Shown here: in pieces, positions 1-7,697 of the stretch | How positions within the stretch are numbered: the stretch's first letter is position 1 | How the letters are laid out: every line of letters starts with the position of its first letter | IMG/VR virus record: IMGVR_UViG_3300017636_000002 | Location: 1-31,382 of that record | Length of the DNA stretch: 31,382 bases | DNA from: a virus | Reading direction: 5' to 3' (one strand) | Notes under the pieces: generated by a model | What the model saw: the letters and a program-made list of their open reading frames with translations, nothing else | What the model was told of the DNA's origin: nothing | Database searches by the model: none | Translations under genes and position numbers: made by a program

Positions 1-480
1 ACCACCGCCACCCCCACCGCCACCTCCACCTCCACCACCCCCTCCTCCGCCGCCACCGCCGCCAGAACCATTTGAACCGCCGCTGTTGCCGCTGGAGTCA
101 CCAGAACTCATCCCAGACGAGCTGCCAGCACCGGAGCTGCTCGCCGCCGACGAGGCCGAGCTGTGCGCGCTGCTCGACGGCGTATCGCTCGGCGTGCTCG
201 ACGGCGTCTGCGTCGTGCCCGGCGTGTTGCTGGTGAACGCATCGGTGGTGTAGAACGTCAATGTCGGCGTGCCGCCCGGTCCGGTCGTGTAGACCAGATC
301 ACCTGTGGTCATATAGCTCGCCGGCATGCTCGGCGTGCTTGTTGGCGTCGAGTACGTGCTGTCCGACGAATCGGGGGACTCGGACGGCGTCGAATAGTTG
401 CTCGATCCGCCGCCCTGCGGAGGGCGGCCTGTCGCCCAGACCGGGATGTAGAGGTAGTACCGCGTCGGGCCGTTACTCAT
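1..480 (-). CDS. Gly/Ser/Thr-rich phage protein, N-terminal part (runs off left edge)
   Basis: This open frame starts with ATG at 480 and has no stop before the window edge, giving 160 visible residues. The first ~25 residues look ordinary (MSNGPTRYYLYIPVW). A long Ser/Thr/Pro/Gly-rich stretch follows, and the visible part ends in an unbroken run of 21 glycines encoded by 63-1 and continuing out of view. The start codon overlaps the stop of the upstream gene as ATGA (480-477), so the two are probably translationally coupled. Its place at the distal end of the tail operon fits a tail fibre, adhesin or minor tail protein with a flexible or polyglycine spacer, but no catalytic or binding motif is visible. 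Low-complexity composition makes homology weak evidence. The gene is certain as a frame; the role is inferred from position. Confidence 0.7.
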   Translation of the reverse strand, partial: MSNGPTRYYLYIPVWATGRPPQGGGSSNYSTPSESPDSSDSTYSTPTSTPSMPASYMTTGDLVYTTGPGGTPTLTFYTTDAFTSNTPGTTQTPSSTPSDTPSSSAHSSASSAASSSGAGSSSGMSSGDSSGNSGGSNGSGGGGGGGGGGGGGGGGGGGGG

Positions 481-1388
481 CGCACGGCCTCCTGAGGCTT
501 CACATTCGGCTCGTACCAGCCCTGCGTGTTCACAGGCTTGCCGCACTCGGCCGACGCAGCCGCAACGGCGTCGGCGAACTCCATGCGCTCGAAGACCTGC
601 AGCTCGCTGCCGGGCGAGCAGTTGACCACGCGGAAGCGGTGCTTCTCGAAGTGCGGCTTGAGAGCCTCGAAGCGCCGTGCCAGCGAGTCATAGAGCACGT
701 TGTTGTGCCGGATCGCGTTGGCAGCCCGGTTCTCGGCGAAGGCGTACTTGCGGTCCTCGGCCATCTTGAAGTCGCAGCCCAGCAGGTACACCGTCGAGAA
801 TCCGAGGTAGTGCAGGAGGCGGAGTGCCACGAGCATGACCGAGCGCTTGCCGGTGATGCCCAAAGAGTCTGGGTTCTTGGCGTCGTTGCCCCACGGGACG
901 CTGTCTCCAGTCAGGAACCGCTCATGGTCGAAGTGATCCGCACGGCGGAAGAACATGACGCTGGGCATCTGCCGGACCCTGAACGCGCTGTTGCGCATCA
1001 CGCCGTCAGCGCCCTGGATGCGGAGCCGCTTGTCCCACATGCACGTGGGCACGAACTTCAAGATGCCCGGGTCCTTCCAGCCGGTATCGATGAAGCGGCC
1101 GGGATCATCGACGCAGGTCCACAGCGTCGGACGATGCACCGCCCAGGCGTTGTTCACCGCCATCGTGACGATGCCGCGCTTGTTGAGCGCGGTGAGGTCG
1201 ATCTGCGTGAGCGATGGGCCCGAAAGGATCAGGAACGCCGAACGCCCGCGATAGAACCCACCAAGCGACACGGAGTCGAAGTCGGCGGTGTAGAGGCGCA
1301 GGCCATCACGCGCCGGCTTACGCGCCTTCAGCCCGGCCTGGAGCGCCGCTATGTCTGACTGGTTCTCACGCACCGCAGCACCCCCCAT
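477..1388 (-). CDS. MptE/DUF115-like protein, possible glycosyltransferase-related
   Basis: A protein of 303 residues if it starts at ATG 1388; a GTG at 1391 is the alternative. An AAGG lies about 10 bases upstream of 1388. The start overlaps the end of the methyltransferase gene by 23 bases. Visible features are a LILSGPSL segment at ~53-60, AVNNA at ~77-81, a DDPGRF segment at ~94-99 and YLLGCDF at ~201-207. The order G-PSL, then a VN-A strand, an Asp-rich loop and a late L-G-D strand matches the MptE-like/DUF115 fold family, which includes 6-hydroxymethylpterin diphosphokinase and flagellar Maf glycosylation proteins. In a tail operon next to a methyltransferase it could modify a virion protein, a glycan or a nucleotide. 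The family call is moderate; the reaction is unknown. Confidence 0.6.
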   Translation of the reverse strand: MGGAAVRENQSDIAALQAGLKARKPARDGLRLYTADFDSVSLGGFYRGRSAFLILSGPSLTQIDLTALNKRGIVTMAVNNAWAVHRPTLWTCVDDPGRFIDTGWKDPGILKFVPTCMWDKRLRIQGADGVMRNSAFRVRQMPSVMFFRRADHFDHERFLTGDSVPWGNDAKNPDSLGITGKRSVMLVALRLLHYLGFSTVYLLGCDFKMAEDRKYAFAENRAANAIRHNNVLYDSLARRFEALKPHFEKHRFRVVNCSPGSELQVFERMEFADAVAAASAECGKPVNTQGWYEPNVKPQEAVR

Positions 1389-1953
1389 CACTGCCGCCCT
1401 TGAACCGCCCGACGATGAACCGCCGCTCGGCCCGCGGGTTGATCACGGTGGCGACACGCCCGATGCGGTCGAGCCACCATTCCAGCGGGCGCACCGTCGG
1501 GTGCAGCCCCTCGCCGGCGACGGTGGTCTTGCTGGGACGGGTGCAAATCGAGAACACGAAGTGGCCGCGCGGCTTGGCCACACGGCGCATCTCCGCGAGC
1601 ACCGCGTCTACGTCCTCAGGCAGCAGATGCTCGAGTGCATCGAAACTCGTGACGACATCCGCGACACCCGCGTGCAGCGCGGTCTTGTGCATCGGGCGCA
1701 CGAGGTCGGCCTCCGGGAACGCGAAGTCCACGCCGAGTCCATCGATACCGAGGCGACGCAGATCCCGCACGAGGTCGTTGCGGCCGCATCCGAAGTCCAC
1801 GACGAACCTCGGCTTGAACTTCTGGATGATCGGGACAGCAAGCTTGCCGTGGTTGGTCGAGCCGTACGTCGAGCCGGGCTTGGCGGCCAGCGCCACGTAC
1901 TTGGCTCGTTCCTTCTCGCGGCGAGTGTCCAGAGTCGTCGGGGTCGTCGTCAT
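1366..1953 (-). CDS. Class I SAM-dependent methyltransferase
   Basis: A protein of 195 residues. The start ATG (1953-1951) overlaps the stop of the upstream gene as ATGA, which fixes the start. The Rossmann-fold SAM site is clear: VVDFGCG at ~51-57 is motif I, GLGVDF at ~72-77 is motif II, and VVTSFDALEHL at ~100-110 followed by AEMRRVAKPRGHFVF at ~120-134 is the usual Methyltransf_11-type centre. There is no DPPY or PC motif, so this is not a standard DNA methylase; a small molecule, glycan or protein substrate is more likely. It is coupled to structural tail genes upstream and to the MptE-like gene downstream, and the two may act on the same substrate. Fold assignment is strong, substrate unknown. 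Confidence 0.85.
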   Translation of the reverse strand: MTTTPTTLDTRREKERAKYVALAAKPGSTYGSTNHGKLAVPIIQKFKPRFVVDFGCGRNDLVRDLRRLGIDGLGVDFAFPEADLVRPMHKTALHAGVADVVTSFDALEHLLPEDVDAVLAEMRRVAKPRGHFVFSICTRPSKTTVAGEGLHPTVRPLEWWLDRIGRVATVINPRAERRFIVGRFKGGSDGGCCGA

Positions 1954-2990
1954 TCGGCACCTCCGATGTAGAGGTTGAACTTGCGATCCTCGTCGGCAGG
2001 GTCGGCGATCTCGATCAGGCTCATGGCCTCGAAGACCCACACCGGCTTGCCCTTGCTGTTGCGCTCGCAGGTCAGCTGCACGCACACACCCTCGGGAATG
2101 GGCACGAGCTTGGGTTTGAGCGACCGTGCGGGCGGGCACTTGGGGAGCACACCCGGCAACTCGCACACCGGTCCCAGGCCGAACAGGCCGCCGAACCCGG
2201 AGCCGGGCTCTGAATCGTTCATGTGGTGCGCCTCGAACCGGTTGAGCGCTAGCCGCGTGGGGTCCTCGCCGCCGCTTGCGAGCTGGGACGACAGGCCACC
2301 CTCGATGGGTACATACCGGAGGTAGGTCTCGCTGCCGGGGTTCCCGTCGATCTGGGCTTGAACCCACGGATAGCGCCAGCGGTTGCGTTCGGTGGGGATC
2401 GCCTGAGCCGCGCCGAGGATCGCCGTCACGCGCCCGGGCGACGGGCGGCCGAGCTCGAGCACGGCCCACTTCTCGCCGGTGCCATCTTCTTTCCAGAGGA
2501 TCGGGATGCCGCCCATCGGCGTGCTGGCCAGAACAGTTTCGTCGGCCGCCAGCTCGCAGGTGGTGTCGGTCTCGTTGGTGATGAAGACCCGCGCCACCGT
2601 GACACCGGTGAGCACGCAGCGCCCCAGCTTGTTTGGCTTGATGGGCTGCAACGCGACGACAAACGCTGGACCGGCGGTTTCCTCGGTGGCGATGTCGCCC
2701 GTCAGCGGCGTGCGGCTCTGGAATGTCCGCTCCTGGTCGTTTTCGCCGGGCTCCACCAACACGCCAGTGATCGCCAGCGCGTGGTACGGCTCGATCTCCT
2801 CGTCGGAGTCGTTACGGACTAAAACCACGCCGATGCCGCGCTGGGCGGACTCTACTTGAGGACCGGCGAGGGCCTGGCCACGTCCCTGACGCATGCGCAG
2901 GTCGACCGCCGCATCGACGAACGCGTTGTACGCGCCCGCGGGGAGGCTGAGTGGATCACCGGATCGGACTTTGCGGAGGTCGTCAGGCAT
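1950..2990 (-). CDS. Phage tail-region protein of unknown function
   Basis: A protein of 346 residues starting with ATG at 2990, 12 bases after the upstream stop. No strong Shine-Dalgarno sequence is visible. I do not recognise a named domain. The first ~30 residues (SLPAGAYNAFVDAAVDLR) look helical. The middle is rich in beta-forming residues, and a run near residues 260-300 holds several Pro, Gly and Cys residues (GPVCELPGVLPKCPPARS). There is no signal peptide or membrane segment. It sits between two tail genes in a tightly packed operon, so a minor tail or baseplate-type structural protein is the likely role. This is inference from position only. Confidence 0.7.
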   Translation of the reverse strand: MPDDLRKVRSGDPLSLPAGAYNAFVDAAVDLRMRQGRGQALAGPQVESAQRGIGVVLVRNDSDEEIEPYHALAITGVLVEPGENDQERTFQSRTPLTGDIATEETAGPAFVVALQPIKPNKLGRCVLTGVTVARVFITNETDTTCELAADETVLASTPMGGIPILWKEDGTGEKWAVLELGRPSPGRVTAILGAAQAIPTERNRWRYPWVQAQIDGNPGSETYLRYVPIEGGLSSQLASGGEDPTRLALNRFEAHHMNDSEPGSGFGGLFGLGPVCELPGVLPKCPPARSLKPKLVPIPEGVCVQLTCERNSKGKPVWVFEAMSLIEIADPADEDRKFNLYIGGAE

Positions 2991-3002
2991 GGGTGACGGG
3001 GC

Positions 3003-3842
3003 TCAGATCCCCAGTGCTCCAAAGTTGGCGGCGTCGTACACACGCTCGACGTAGGCGGCGATGGGCTTCTTGATGATCGCGCCGGACCCGGTGTCCTCCG
3101 CGTCGGCGTAGCGGACCCAGAGGTACTCCCACCCCTTCTTGCTGATGCCCGTAATGGAGCCGACGGAGAGGCCGGTCTGGTTGGGGCTGGCCGCGAACCG
3201 AAACGTGATCTCCCAGTCGCCGCCCCCCACTCCGGAACCGTCGCCGCGCTTGGAGCCGCTTGCCCCCAAGAACAGCACCTCGCCGGGCGCGAAGCCCTTG
3301 AACGCGCCGGCGTTGGTCTTGCCGGTGCAGCTAAAGATCGCGCCCTTGTATGACGCGGTCACTTGTGAATTGCTGAAGTAGTGCGTCTCGGAGAACTGGT
3401 ACACGGGCACCGTGATGTCCACGCCCTCGACGCCGTCGGCGGTCACACCGATCGCGCCGCCGAAGTCGGGCGCGGTGGTGCCCGGCGCAGGGCGGCGCTG
3501 TACGGTCTGCAGGCTCTGGGTGATGTGCTGCGTGCCGCCGCCGGTCTCGAAGTTGAATGAGGCCTCGCTAGGGGTCGACGTGCCGCTCGTGCTGTTCTGG
3601 CTGTAGCGGACCGCTACGTCCCACAGCTGCGGTCCGATCGGCTCGATCTGGATGCTCTGGCGCGGGAGTGTGTCGTAGGTCGAAGGAGAGTTCGCCTGCG
3701 CCGCATCGCGAGCGGCGATGTCGTTGTCCGTGCCGCGCACGATGTAGCCGAGCTCCGCAGAGGACTGCGACGCATGGTTCGCCTTGGTGGACTTGCGGCT
3801 CTCGAACTTCTCAAAGACCTCAACGGGCACGGGTGATGACAT
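3003..3842 (-). CDS. Phage tail protein of unknown function, downstream of tape measure
   Basis: A protein of 279 residues starting with ATG at 3842; an AGAGAGG lies directly before the start, closer than usual. The sequence is rich in Ser, Thr, Gly and aromatic residues, with long predicted beta segments (for example DITVPVYQFSETHYFSNSQV). No signal peptide, membrane segment or catalytic motif is visible. The gene directly after the tape measure in siphoviruses usually encodes a distal tail or tail-tip component, and the beta-rich composition fits that. I do not recognise a specific family. Existence is well supported by frame length, codon bias and tight packing; function is inferred from position. 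Confidence 0.7.
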   Translation of the reverse strand: MSSPVPVEVFEKFESRKSTKANHASQSSAELGYIVRGTDNDIAARDAAQANSPSTYDTLPRQSIQIEPIGPQLWDVAVRYSQNSTSGTSTPSEASFNFETGGGTQHITQSLQTVQRRPAPGTTAPDFGGAIGVTADGVEGVDITVPVYQFSETHYFSNSQVTASYKGAIFSCTGKTNAGAFKGFAPGEVLFLGASGSKRGDGSGVGGGDWEITFRFAASPNQTGLSVGSITGISKKGWEYLWVRYADAEDTGSGAIIKKPIAAYVERVYDAANFGALGI

Positions 3843-3860
3843 CCTCTCTAGGGGTGGGGG

Positions 3861-5855
3861 TCAGGCGAACCGCATTCCGTTGTCGACGCGTGCATCCAGC
3901 AGCCGCTTGGTGTTCTTGGCCGTCGCCTCGGTGGCGGTGGCGGTACGCTCGGCGGCACCGCCGCCGGTGCCGAGCCCCGAGACGGCCGCGGCGCTGAAGG
4001 TGCCCGTGACGCTGATCCCCTTGGCGATCCGGTCGCCCAGGCCCGACAGGCGGTCCTCGAAGTCGGCGAGCGGATCACGCTGCGGGCGACCCGGACCCTT
4101 CTCAGCTTCGGCGGCCTCGCGCTTCTTGCGGGCTTCCTCGATCGCGGCGGCGAGCTTCTGCTTGGCGGCGTCGAGCGCGGCCTGCGACTCGGCGAGCCCT
4201 GCCGCAGTGTCCTTGCGGAGGGCCTCCTGCACGTTCTCGAAGTCCTGGCCGATGCCCGCCAGCGTTGCCTCGTGCATCGCCGCTGCGTCCTTGCGCTGGG
4301 CCTCGCGTTCCTTGTCGCGTGCGGTCACGGACTGCTGGGCGGCGTTTTCGAGTTCGACGAGGCGGGATTCGAGTTGCTGATCGACCGCCTTCTTCGCGGC
4401 TTCGACGTCCAGGCCGTCATCGAACAGCCCTTGGATCTCCAGCATCCGCTTGGCGACCCAGCTCGACGCCTCCTGCCAGATCATCTGGAAGCCCGTGGCG
4501 AAGTTGGTCCAGGTCTTGAAGAGGAATGCGGTGGTCTCGATCCACGCAACCTCGATCGCGTGGAAGACAATCTCCGCCGCCGCGAGCGCGCCGTACCACA
4601 TGGAGTACGCGGTCGAGACGAAGAACTCCTTCGCGCCCAGCCACGCCTTGTTCAGCGCCGCCACGCCCTGTTGCCAGATGACCTTCAGCGACAGCCACAG
4701 GATCTCGGCGGCCAGCGCGATGTCGCCAGCCGCGAGGGCGTCGGAGATGCCGCCGACCACCTTGCCGACCCAGTCACGCAGCTCGGTGAACTTCTCCGCG
4801 AGCCACGACAGCGCCTCGCCACCCGCGCCGGTGACGACCAAGAGCGTCCCGCCCAGCGCCACGATCGCGGCGATGGTCAGGCCGACCGGCGTGAGGATCG
4901 CGCCGATCGCGGCCCCGATCAGGCTGAACGCCGTGCCGATTCCGCCGATGACGGCCGCAACAATCCCAAGCGCCGCGCCGATGCCGGAGATGATGTAGCC
5001 GAGGCCGACAATCGCGATTCCGACGACCGCGACGGCGGCTGCGACCTTGAGCGCCCAGACCACCGTCTCTTTGTTCGCCTTCACCCAGGCCGTGGCGCTC
5101 ACGACAATGCGGGTGATCCGCTCGGTCAGGTCCTTGATGGTGGGTGCCAGCGCCCCGCCGATGGTGAACACACCCTGCTTAAGGACCTTCCAGAGCGTGC
5201 CCAGCGCGTCGTTGAGTTCCGCGGCGTCGCGGGCTGTCTCGGTGCTTACGGTCAGTCCCAGCTTGCGGGCCTGCTCCTGCATCTCGTTGATGCCCGCTGC
5301 TCCGTCGGCGATCAGCGGCAGGAGCTTGCTCCCGGCCTTGCCGAAGAGCTCCATCGCCATCGCGGCCCGGAGCGCCGGGTCTTGGATCTGTGAGAAGCGG
5401 TCGGCCAGCAGCTTGAATTGTTCGTCGGGGGAGAGCTTCGCCAGGTCCTGCACGGTGAGCCCAAGCCGTGCGAGTGCCTCGTTCGCACCCTTCGAACCCT
5501 GCGACGCCTCCGTCAGCGTCTTCTGCATGAAGCGAAGGCCGTTCTCCAGAGTTTCCATGTCCGTGCCCGAGAGATCCGCCGCGTAACCGAGCTCGCTGAG
5601 GGCCTCAACACTGACGCCCGTGCGGGCGCTCATCTTGTCGAGCGCATCGCCCGAGTCGCTGAATACCTTCGCCGTGCCGAGCAGCGCCGTGATCGCGGCG
5701 ACACCGATGCCTGCCACCTTCGTGCCGATGGACCGTAGCCCAGCGCCGAAGGCTTCGAGCTTCTTCTGGGCTGCCTTGAGTCCAGCCGACAGCTTGTCGC
5801 TGACGCCCAGCTCAACGAAGGCTCGCCCGGCTCGGATGCCCCGCGTATCGGCCAC
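3861..5855 (-). CDS. Tail tape measure protein
   Basis: About 664 residues. GTG at 5855 is preferred because AAAGGG lies 9 bases upstream; a TTG at 5861, directly after the previous stop, is the alternative. The N-terminal ~230 residues are helical and carry the usual tape-measure segment ELFGKAGSKLLPLI at ~170-183. A long hydrophobic stretch at ~266-345 (Ala, Val, Ile, Gly) is typical of tape measures, which enter the cell membrane during ejection. The part from ~500 to ~600 is a highly charged Ala/Glu/Lys coiled coil. The protein sets tail length and helps deliver DNA. By the usual ~0.15 nm per residue rule the tail would be about 100 nm. It lies downstream of the tail tube and chaperone genes, as expected, with lysis genes unusually in between. 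Confidence 0.92.
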   Translation of the reverse strand: MADTRGIRAGRAFVELGVSDKLSAGLKAAQKKLEAFGAGLRSIGTKVAGIGVAAITALLGTAKVFSDSGDALDKMSARTGVSVEALSELGYAADLSGTDMETLENGLRFMQKTLTEASQGSKGANEALARLGLTVQDLAKLSPDEQFKLLADRFSQIQDPALRAAMAMELFGKAGSKLLPLIADGAAGINEMQEQARKLGLTVSTETARDAAELNDALGTLWKVLKQGVFTIGGALAPTIKDLTERITRIVVSATAWVKANKETVVWALKVAAAVAVVGIAIVGLGYIISGIGAALGIVAAVIGGIGTAFSLIGAAIGAILTPVGLTIAAIVALGGTLLVVTGAGGEALSWLAEKFTELRDWVGKVVGGISDALAAGDIALAAEILWLSLKVIWQQGVAALNKAWLGAKEFFVSTAYSMWYGALAAAEIVFHAIEVAWIETTAFLFKTWTNFATGFQMIWQEASSWVAKRMLEIQGLFDDGLDVEAAKKAVDQQLESRLVELENAAQQSVTARDKEREAQRKDAAAMHEATLAGIGQDFENVQEALRKDTAAGLAESQAALDAAKQKLAAAIEEARKKREAAEAEKGPGRPQRDPLADFEDRLSGLGDRIAKGISVTGTFSAAAVSGLGTGGGAAERTATATEATAKNTKRLLDARVDNGMRFA

Positions 5856-5861
5856 GTTCAA

Positions 5862-6296
5862 TCACCCTTTCTTGATCAAGTTTCGCCACAACTGCGGCAG
5901 CTTCGGCCGCTCCTTCTCCAGCGCCGGGGCCATGTACGGCCGTGGCGCGATCCTGACCTTCTGTGACGTGAGCTTCCCCCCACGCCGCCGCAGCACGACG
6001 GTGTCGCCGCCGTGCTCGAGGACGCTCGGTGCCGGGGGGGCGCTCTTCTTGAAACCCACCGGCCCGATGACGACCGAGTCGTTGGCTTTGTCGTACCCGA
6101 AGAAGATCAGCCGACGCAGGCTGCCCTCGTGCGAATGGGGCGGGGCCCCTGGCGGAGCCGACCCCTTGCGTTTGCGGATGCTGGTGCGGGCCGCCGTGCG
6201 GATGAACGCGCCGGCCTTGCTGAGCACCTTCCGCTTGGCGTTGTCGACCGCCGCCATGACGACGTGGCGGTCGAAGAAGATGTCTTTGATCCGCAT
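5862..6296 (-). CDS. HK97 gp10-like head-tail/minor tail protein
   Basis: A protein of 144 residues starting at ATG 6296, with GGAAG about 7 bases upstream. It is basic, with an N-terminal helical region (MAAVDNAKRKVLSKAGAFIRTAAR), a central RKRKGSAPPGAPPHSHEG loop and a C-terminal RPYMAPALEKERPKLPQLW helix. This layout is typical of the HK97 gp10/neck-type family, in which a Pro-Gly loop and a closing R-P-(FY)-M-x-P-A-L helix recur. Such proteins sit at the head-tail junction or tail completion complex. The position here, between lysis genes and tape measure, is later than usual. Its stop is directly followed by the tape measure start region. Family call moderate. Confidence 0.65.
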   Translation of the reverse strand: MRIKDIFFDRHVVMAAVDNAKRKVLSKAGAFIRTAARTSIRKRKGSAPPGAPPHSHEGSLRRLIFFGYDKANDSVVIGPVGFKKSAPPAPSVLEHGGDTVVLRRRGGKLTSQKVRIAPRPYMAPALEKERPKLPQLWRNLIKKG

Positions 6297-6301
6297 GGTG
6301 A

Positions 6302-6580
6302 TCACTTCCGTGAAGCTCCCGCAGCGGGCACATCCTCGGGATGCACGAACCTCGGCGGGACGCAGTACCACCCCTCGGGGAGCGTGACGGTGTCGTCGCC
6401 GAGGACCCATGTCGGCGGCTCACCCACCAGGCGGTAAACCCGCCCGGTCATCCCCGGCCCGATCCGCAGCGGGCTGTCGTCCGCCACGAGCACGGTCCTC
6501 CCAGGTGCGCACCCGGTCGCCGATGCGAGAGATAGTGTCAGCAGACCGGCGAGATTCCACGGCGTTCTTCGATTGGACAT
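6302..6580 (-). CDS. Small lipoprotein, outer-membrane spanin candidate
   Basis: A protein of 92 residues starting at ATG 6580 with GGAG 7 bases upstream. The N-terminus is a lipoprotein-type signal: basic MSNRR, hydrophobic LAGLLTLSLAS, then a lipobox-like SATGC with Cys24. The mature part is a small beta-rich domain with a PEGWY segment near residue 68. The frame starts inside the upstream gene (6647-6420) and overlaps it in another frame over 161 bases, directly downstream of a holin-like gene. This nested layout is that of Rz/Rz1-type spanins, in which a lipoprotein gene is embedded in or overlaps the gene for the membrane-anchored partner. The lipobox is imperfect (Ala at -3). Role inferred. 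Confidence 0.65.
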   Translation of the reverse strand: MSNRRTPWNLAGLLTLSLASATGCAPGRTVLVADDSPLRIGPGMTGRVYRLVGEPPTWVLGDDTVTLPEGWYCVPPRFVHPEDVPAAGASRK

Positions 6581-6647
6581 GACGGTTCTCCAGCCATTTG
6601 AGCAGGCCGATCACGAGTGCTGCCACGATTTGTGCGATCCATTGCAT
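6420..6647 (-). CDS. Small membrane protein, inner-membrane spanin candidate
   Basis: A protein of 75 residues starting at ATG 6647; no clear Shine-Dalgarno sequence precedes it. Residues ~3-18 (WIAQIVAALVIGLLKW) form one membrane segment, followed by a charged helical part rich in Arg, Ser and Asp. The C-terminal third overlaps the lipoprotein gene in a different frame and is rich in Arg, Gly and Ala, as expected where another frame dominates selection. One N-terminal membrane anchor plus a charged tail, embedded lipoprotein downstream and holin upstream fit an i-spanin. It is shorter than classical Rz proteins. A small membrane protein of other function is possible. Confidence 0.55.
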   Translation of the reverse strand: MQWIAQIVAALVIGLLKWLENRHVQSKNAVESRRSADTISRIGDRVRTWEDRARGGRQPAADRAGDDRAGLPPGG

Positions 6648-6674
6648 GGTGTGTGGGGGTGGTGGGTGTGGGAA

Positions 6675-6875
6675 TTACTTGCCCGCGCCAACCTGCTCGC
6701 TGGACTTGTCGTTGTCGCGTGCGAGCACCAGCCCGACGCCGGCGGTGATCATCGCGATCACCATCGTCCAGTCGGGCACCGTGGCGGGGTCGTTGTCGAA
6801 CTGGGCTGAGACCGCCGTGGCGACGGCTGCGACGATGGAGGCGATCCCGGCGAGCGTGGTTTTCCATGACTTCAT
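6675..6875 (-). CDS. Putative holin
   Basis: A protein of 66 residues starting at ATG 6875, with AAGGAG 8 bases upstream; this site overlaps the TAA stop of the tail chaperone gene. There are two hydrophobic segments, at ~6-24 (TTLAGIASIVAAVATAVSA) and ~38-52 (MVIAMITAGVGLVLA), separated by a short acidic loop, and a charged C-terminal tail (RDNDKSSEQ). Small two-segment proteins of this shape are common in phage lysis cassettes, where they open pores in the inner membrane. The adjacent spanin-like pair supports the call. No endolysin gene is visible here, so it may lie left of the window. Confidence 0.7.
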   Translation of the reverse strand: MKSWKTTLAGIASIVAAVATAVSAQFDNDPATVPDWTMVIAMITAGVGLVLARDNDKSSEQVGAGK

Positions 6876-6887
6876 GTGCAGAACTCC

Positions 6888-7636
6888 TTAAAGGTGGTTG
6901 AGGTCCGAGGGCATCTGCCCGTTGATGAACACGTCCTTGAGCACGGTGACGGGGACCTTGGGCACCGGCTTCTTTACGGCGAATGGGTCAAAGTCGGAGG
7001 GCTTGAGCGAGCGGGAGCGTTTGGGGTCGCGGTGCAAGTTGGCGACGACGGACATGAGCGAGGCGGCGATGGACCAGTCGTGGCGCTGCCGCCCTTCGAG
7101 CATGTCCATCAGCTCGCGGAAGGTCAGGAGGGCGGGGTCGACGCCGACGGCTCCGGCGCACTGGTAGAGGAGTCTCCAGGCATCGCCCCCTCGAACAGCA
7201 CTCGGCTGACCAGCTTGTCCAGTTCCCCCTCGCTGGTCAGCGTCGCGATCCGCTGCTCCGTCAGGTCCCTGGCCTTGTCCAGTACCCGGTTGGTGGCCTG
7301 GAGCACCCGCCCGAGGTTGGCCCGGTCCCTGGGGCTCGGGCAGAAACTGATGAGCTCGTCCAGCAGGGCGCTCGTGGCCGCATCGATGGCGTCGCCCGCC
7401 ATCGCCTTGCCGAACTCCTCGTCGGAGACCCGGGGGGTGGCGGCGTCCGCCTCGGGCTTGCACACGGCGTACACCACGTCGCACAGGAGCACCGGGTCGC
7501 GGATGAGTTTCTCGATGAGCGTCCCTTCGATGACCTGCATCAGGTCGACGCCGGTAAGCCCGCGCACGCGCTTGAGCGTGGCGACGTTGATCTCGACTGT
7601 CCAGGTCCTGCCCGAGTTGTCCTTGAATTGCCGCAT
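6888..7636 (-). CDS. Tail assembly chaperone, long form made by -1 frameshift (gpGT-like)
   Basis: This entry joins 7636-7187 and 7187-6888 through a predicted -1 slip, giving ~249 residues. The downstream frame encodes a compact domain beginning right at the slip (AWRLLYQCAGAVGVDP), then a helical FRELMDMLEGRQRHDW segment and a tail ending SDFDPF plus ~30 residues. This W-x(n)-G-DP-x-(LF)-EL-x-M-x-G-R-x-x-W layout is typical of the second tail chaperone (T domain) of lambda/HK97-like siphoviruses. The T frame has no ATG, GTG or TTG start just upstream of the domain; the first internal ATG would delete it. That makes frameshift expression, known for lambda G/GT, the simplest explanation. It lies between tail tube and holin genes. 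Confidence 0.75.
7124..7636 (-). CDS. Tail assembly chaperone, short form (gpG-like)
   Basis: A protein of 170 residues starting at ATG 7636, with GGAGG 6 bases upstream. It begins MRQFKDNSGRTWTVEINVATLKRVRGL, a short beta N-terminus followed by helices, and ends in a Ser/Pro/Ala-rich tail after the slip point. Small acidic helical proteins between the tail tube and tape measure genes act as chaperones that coat the tape measure during tail assembly. The last ~20 residues are encoded in the overlap with the T frame. A second product arises by frameshift at 7190-7186. Family call rests on position, gene pair layout and the recognisable partner domain. Confidence 0.8.
   Translation of the reverse strand: MRQFKDNSGRTWTVEINVATLKRVRGLTGVDLMQVIEGTLIEKLIRDPVLLCDVVYAVCKPEADAATPRVSDEEFGKAMAGDAIDAATSALLDELISFCPSPRDRANLGRVLQATNRVLDKARDLTEQRIATLTSEGELDKLVSRVLFEGAMPGDSSTSAPEPSASTPPS
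7186..7190 (-). other. Candidate -1 frameshift slip site (GGGGG)
   Basis: Zero-frame codons here are GAG GGG GCG. After decoding GGG at 7189-7187 the P-site tRNA can move back one base and re-pair with GGG at 7190-7188, so the next codon becomes GGC and the T frame is entered. The run is five G followed by C. It is not a textbook X-XXY-YYZ heptamer at both sites, so the exact slip base is uncertain within this run. Confidence 0.6.
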
Positions 7637-7697
7637 CCGTGCCTCCGTGGAGTTGTGGGGAGAAGTCCGATCTGCCCGTCTATCCAGTTACCCGACC

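Noticed and set aside
4272-5393. Plus-strand frame rich in Arg, Asp and Gly opposite the tape measure gene
   Set aside because: Low-complexity antisense shadow of a helical, Ala-rich gene.
7190-7484. Upstream extension of the T-frame as an independent gene start
   Set aside because: The extension is Arg/Gly-rich shadow over the well-coded chaperone; real coding character begins only at the slip site.
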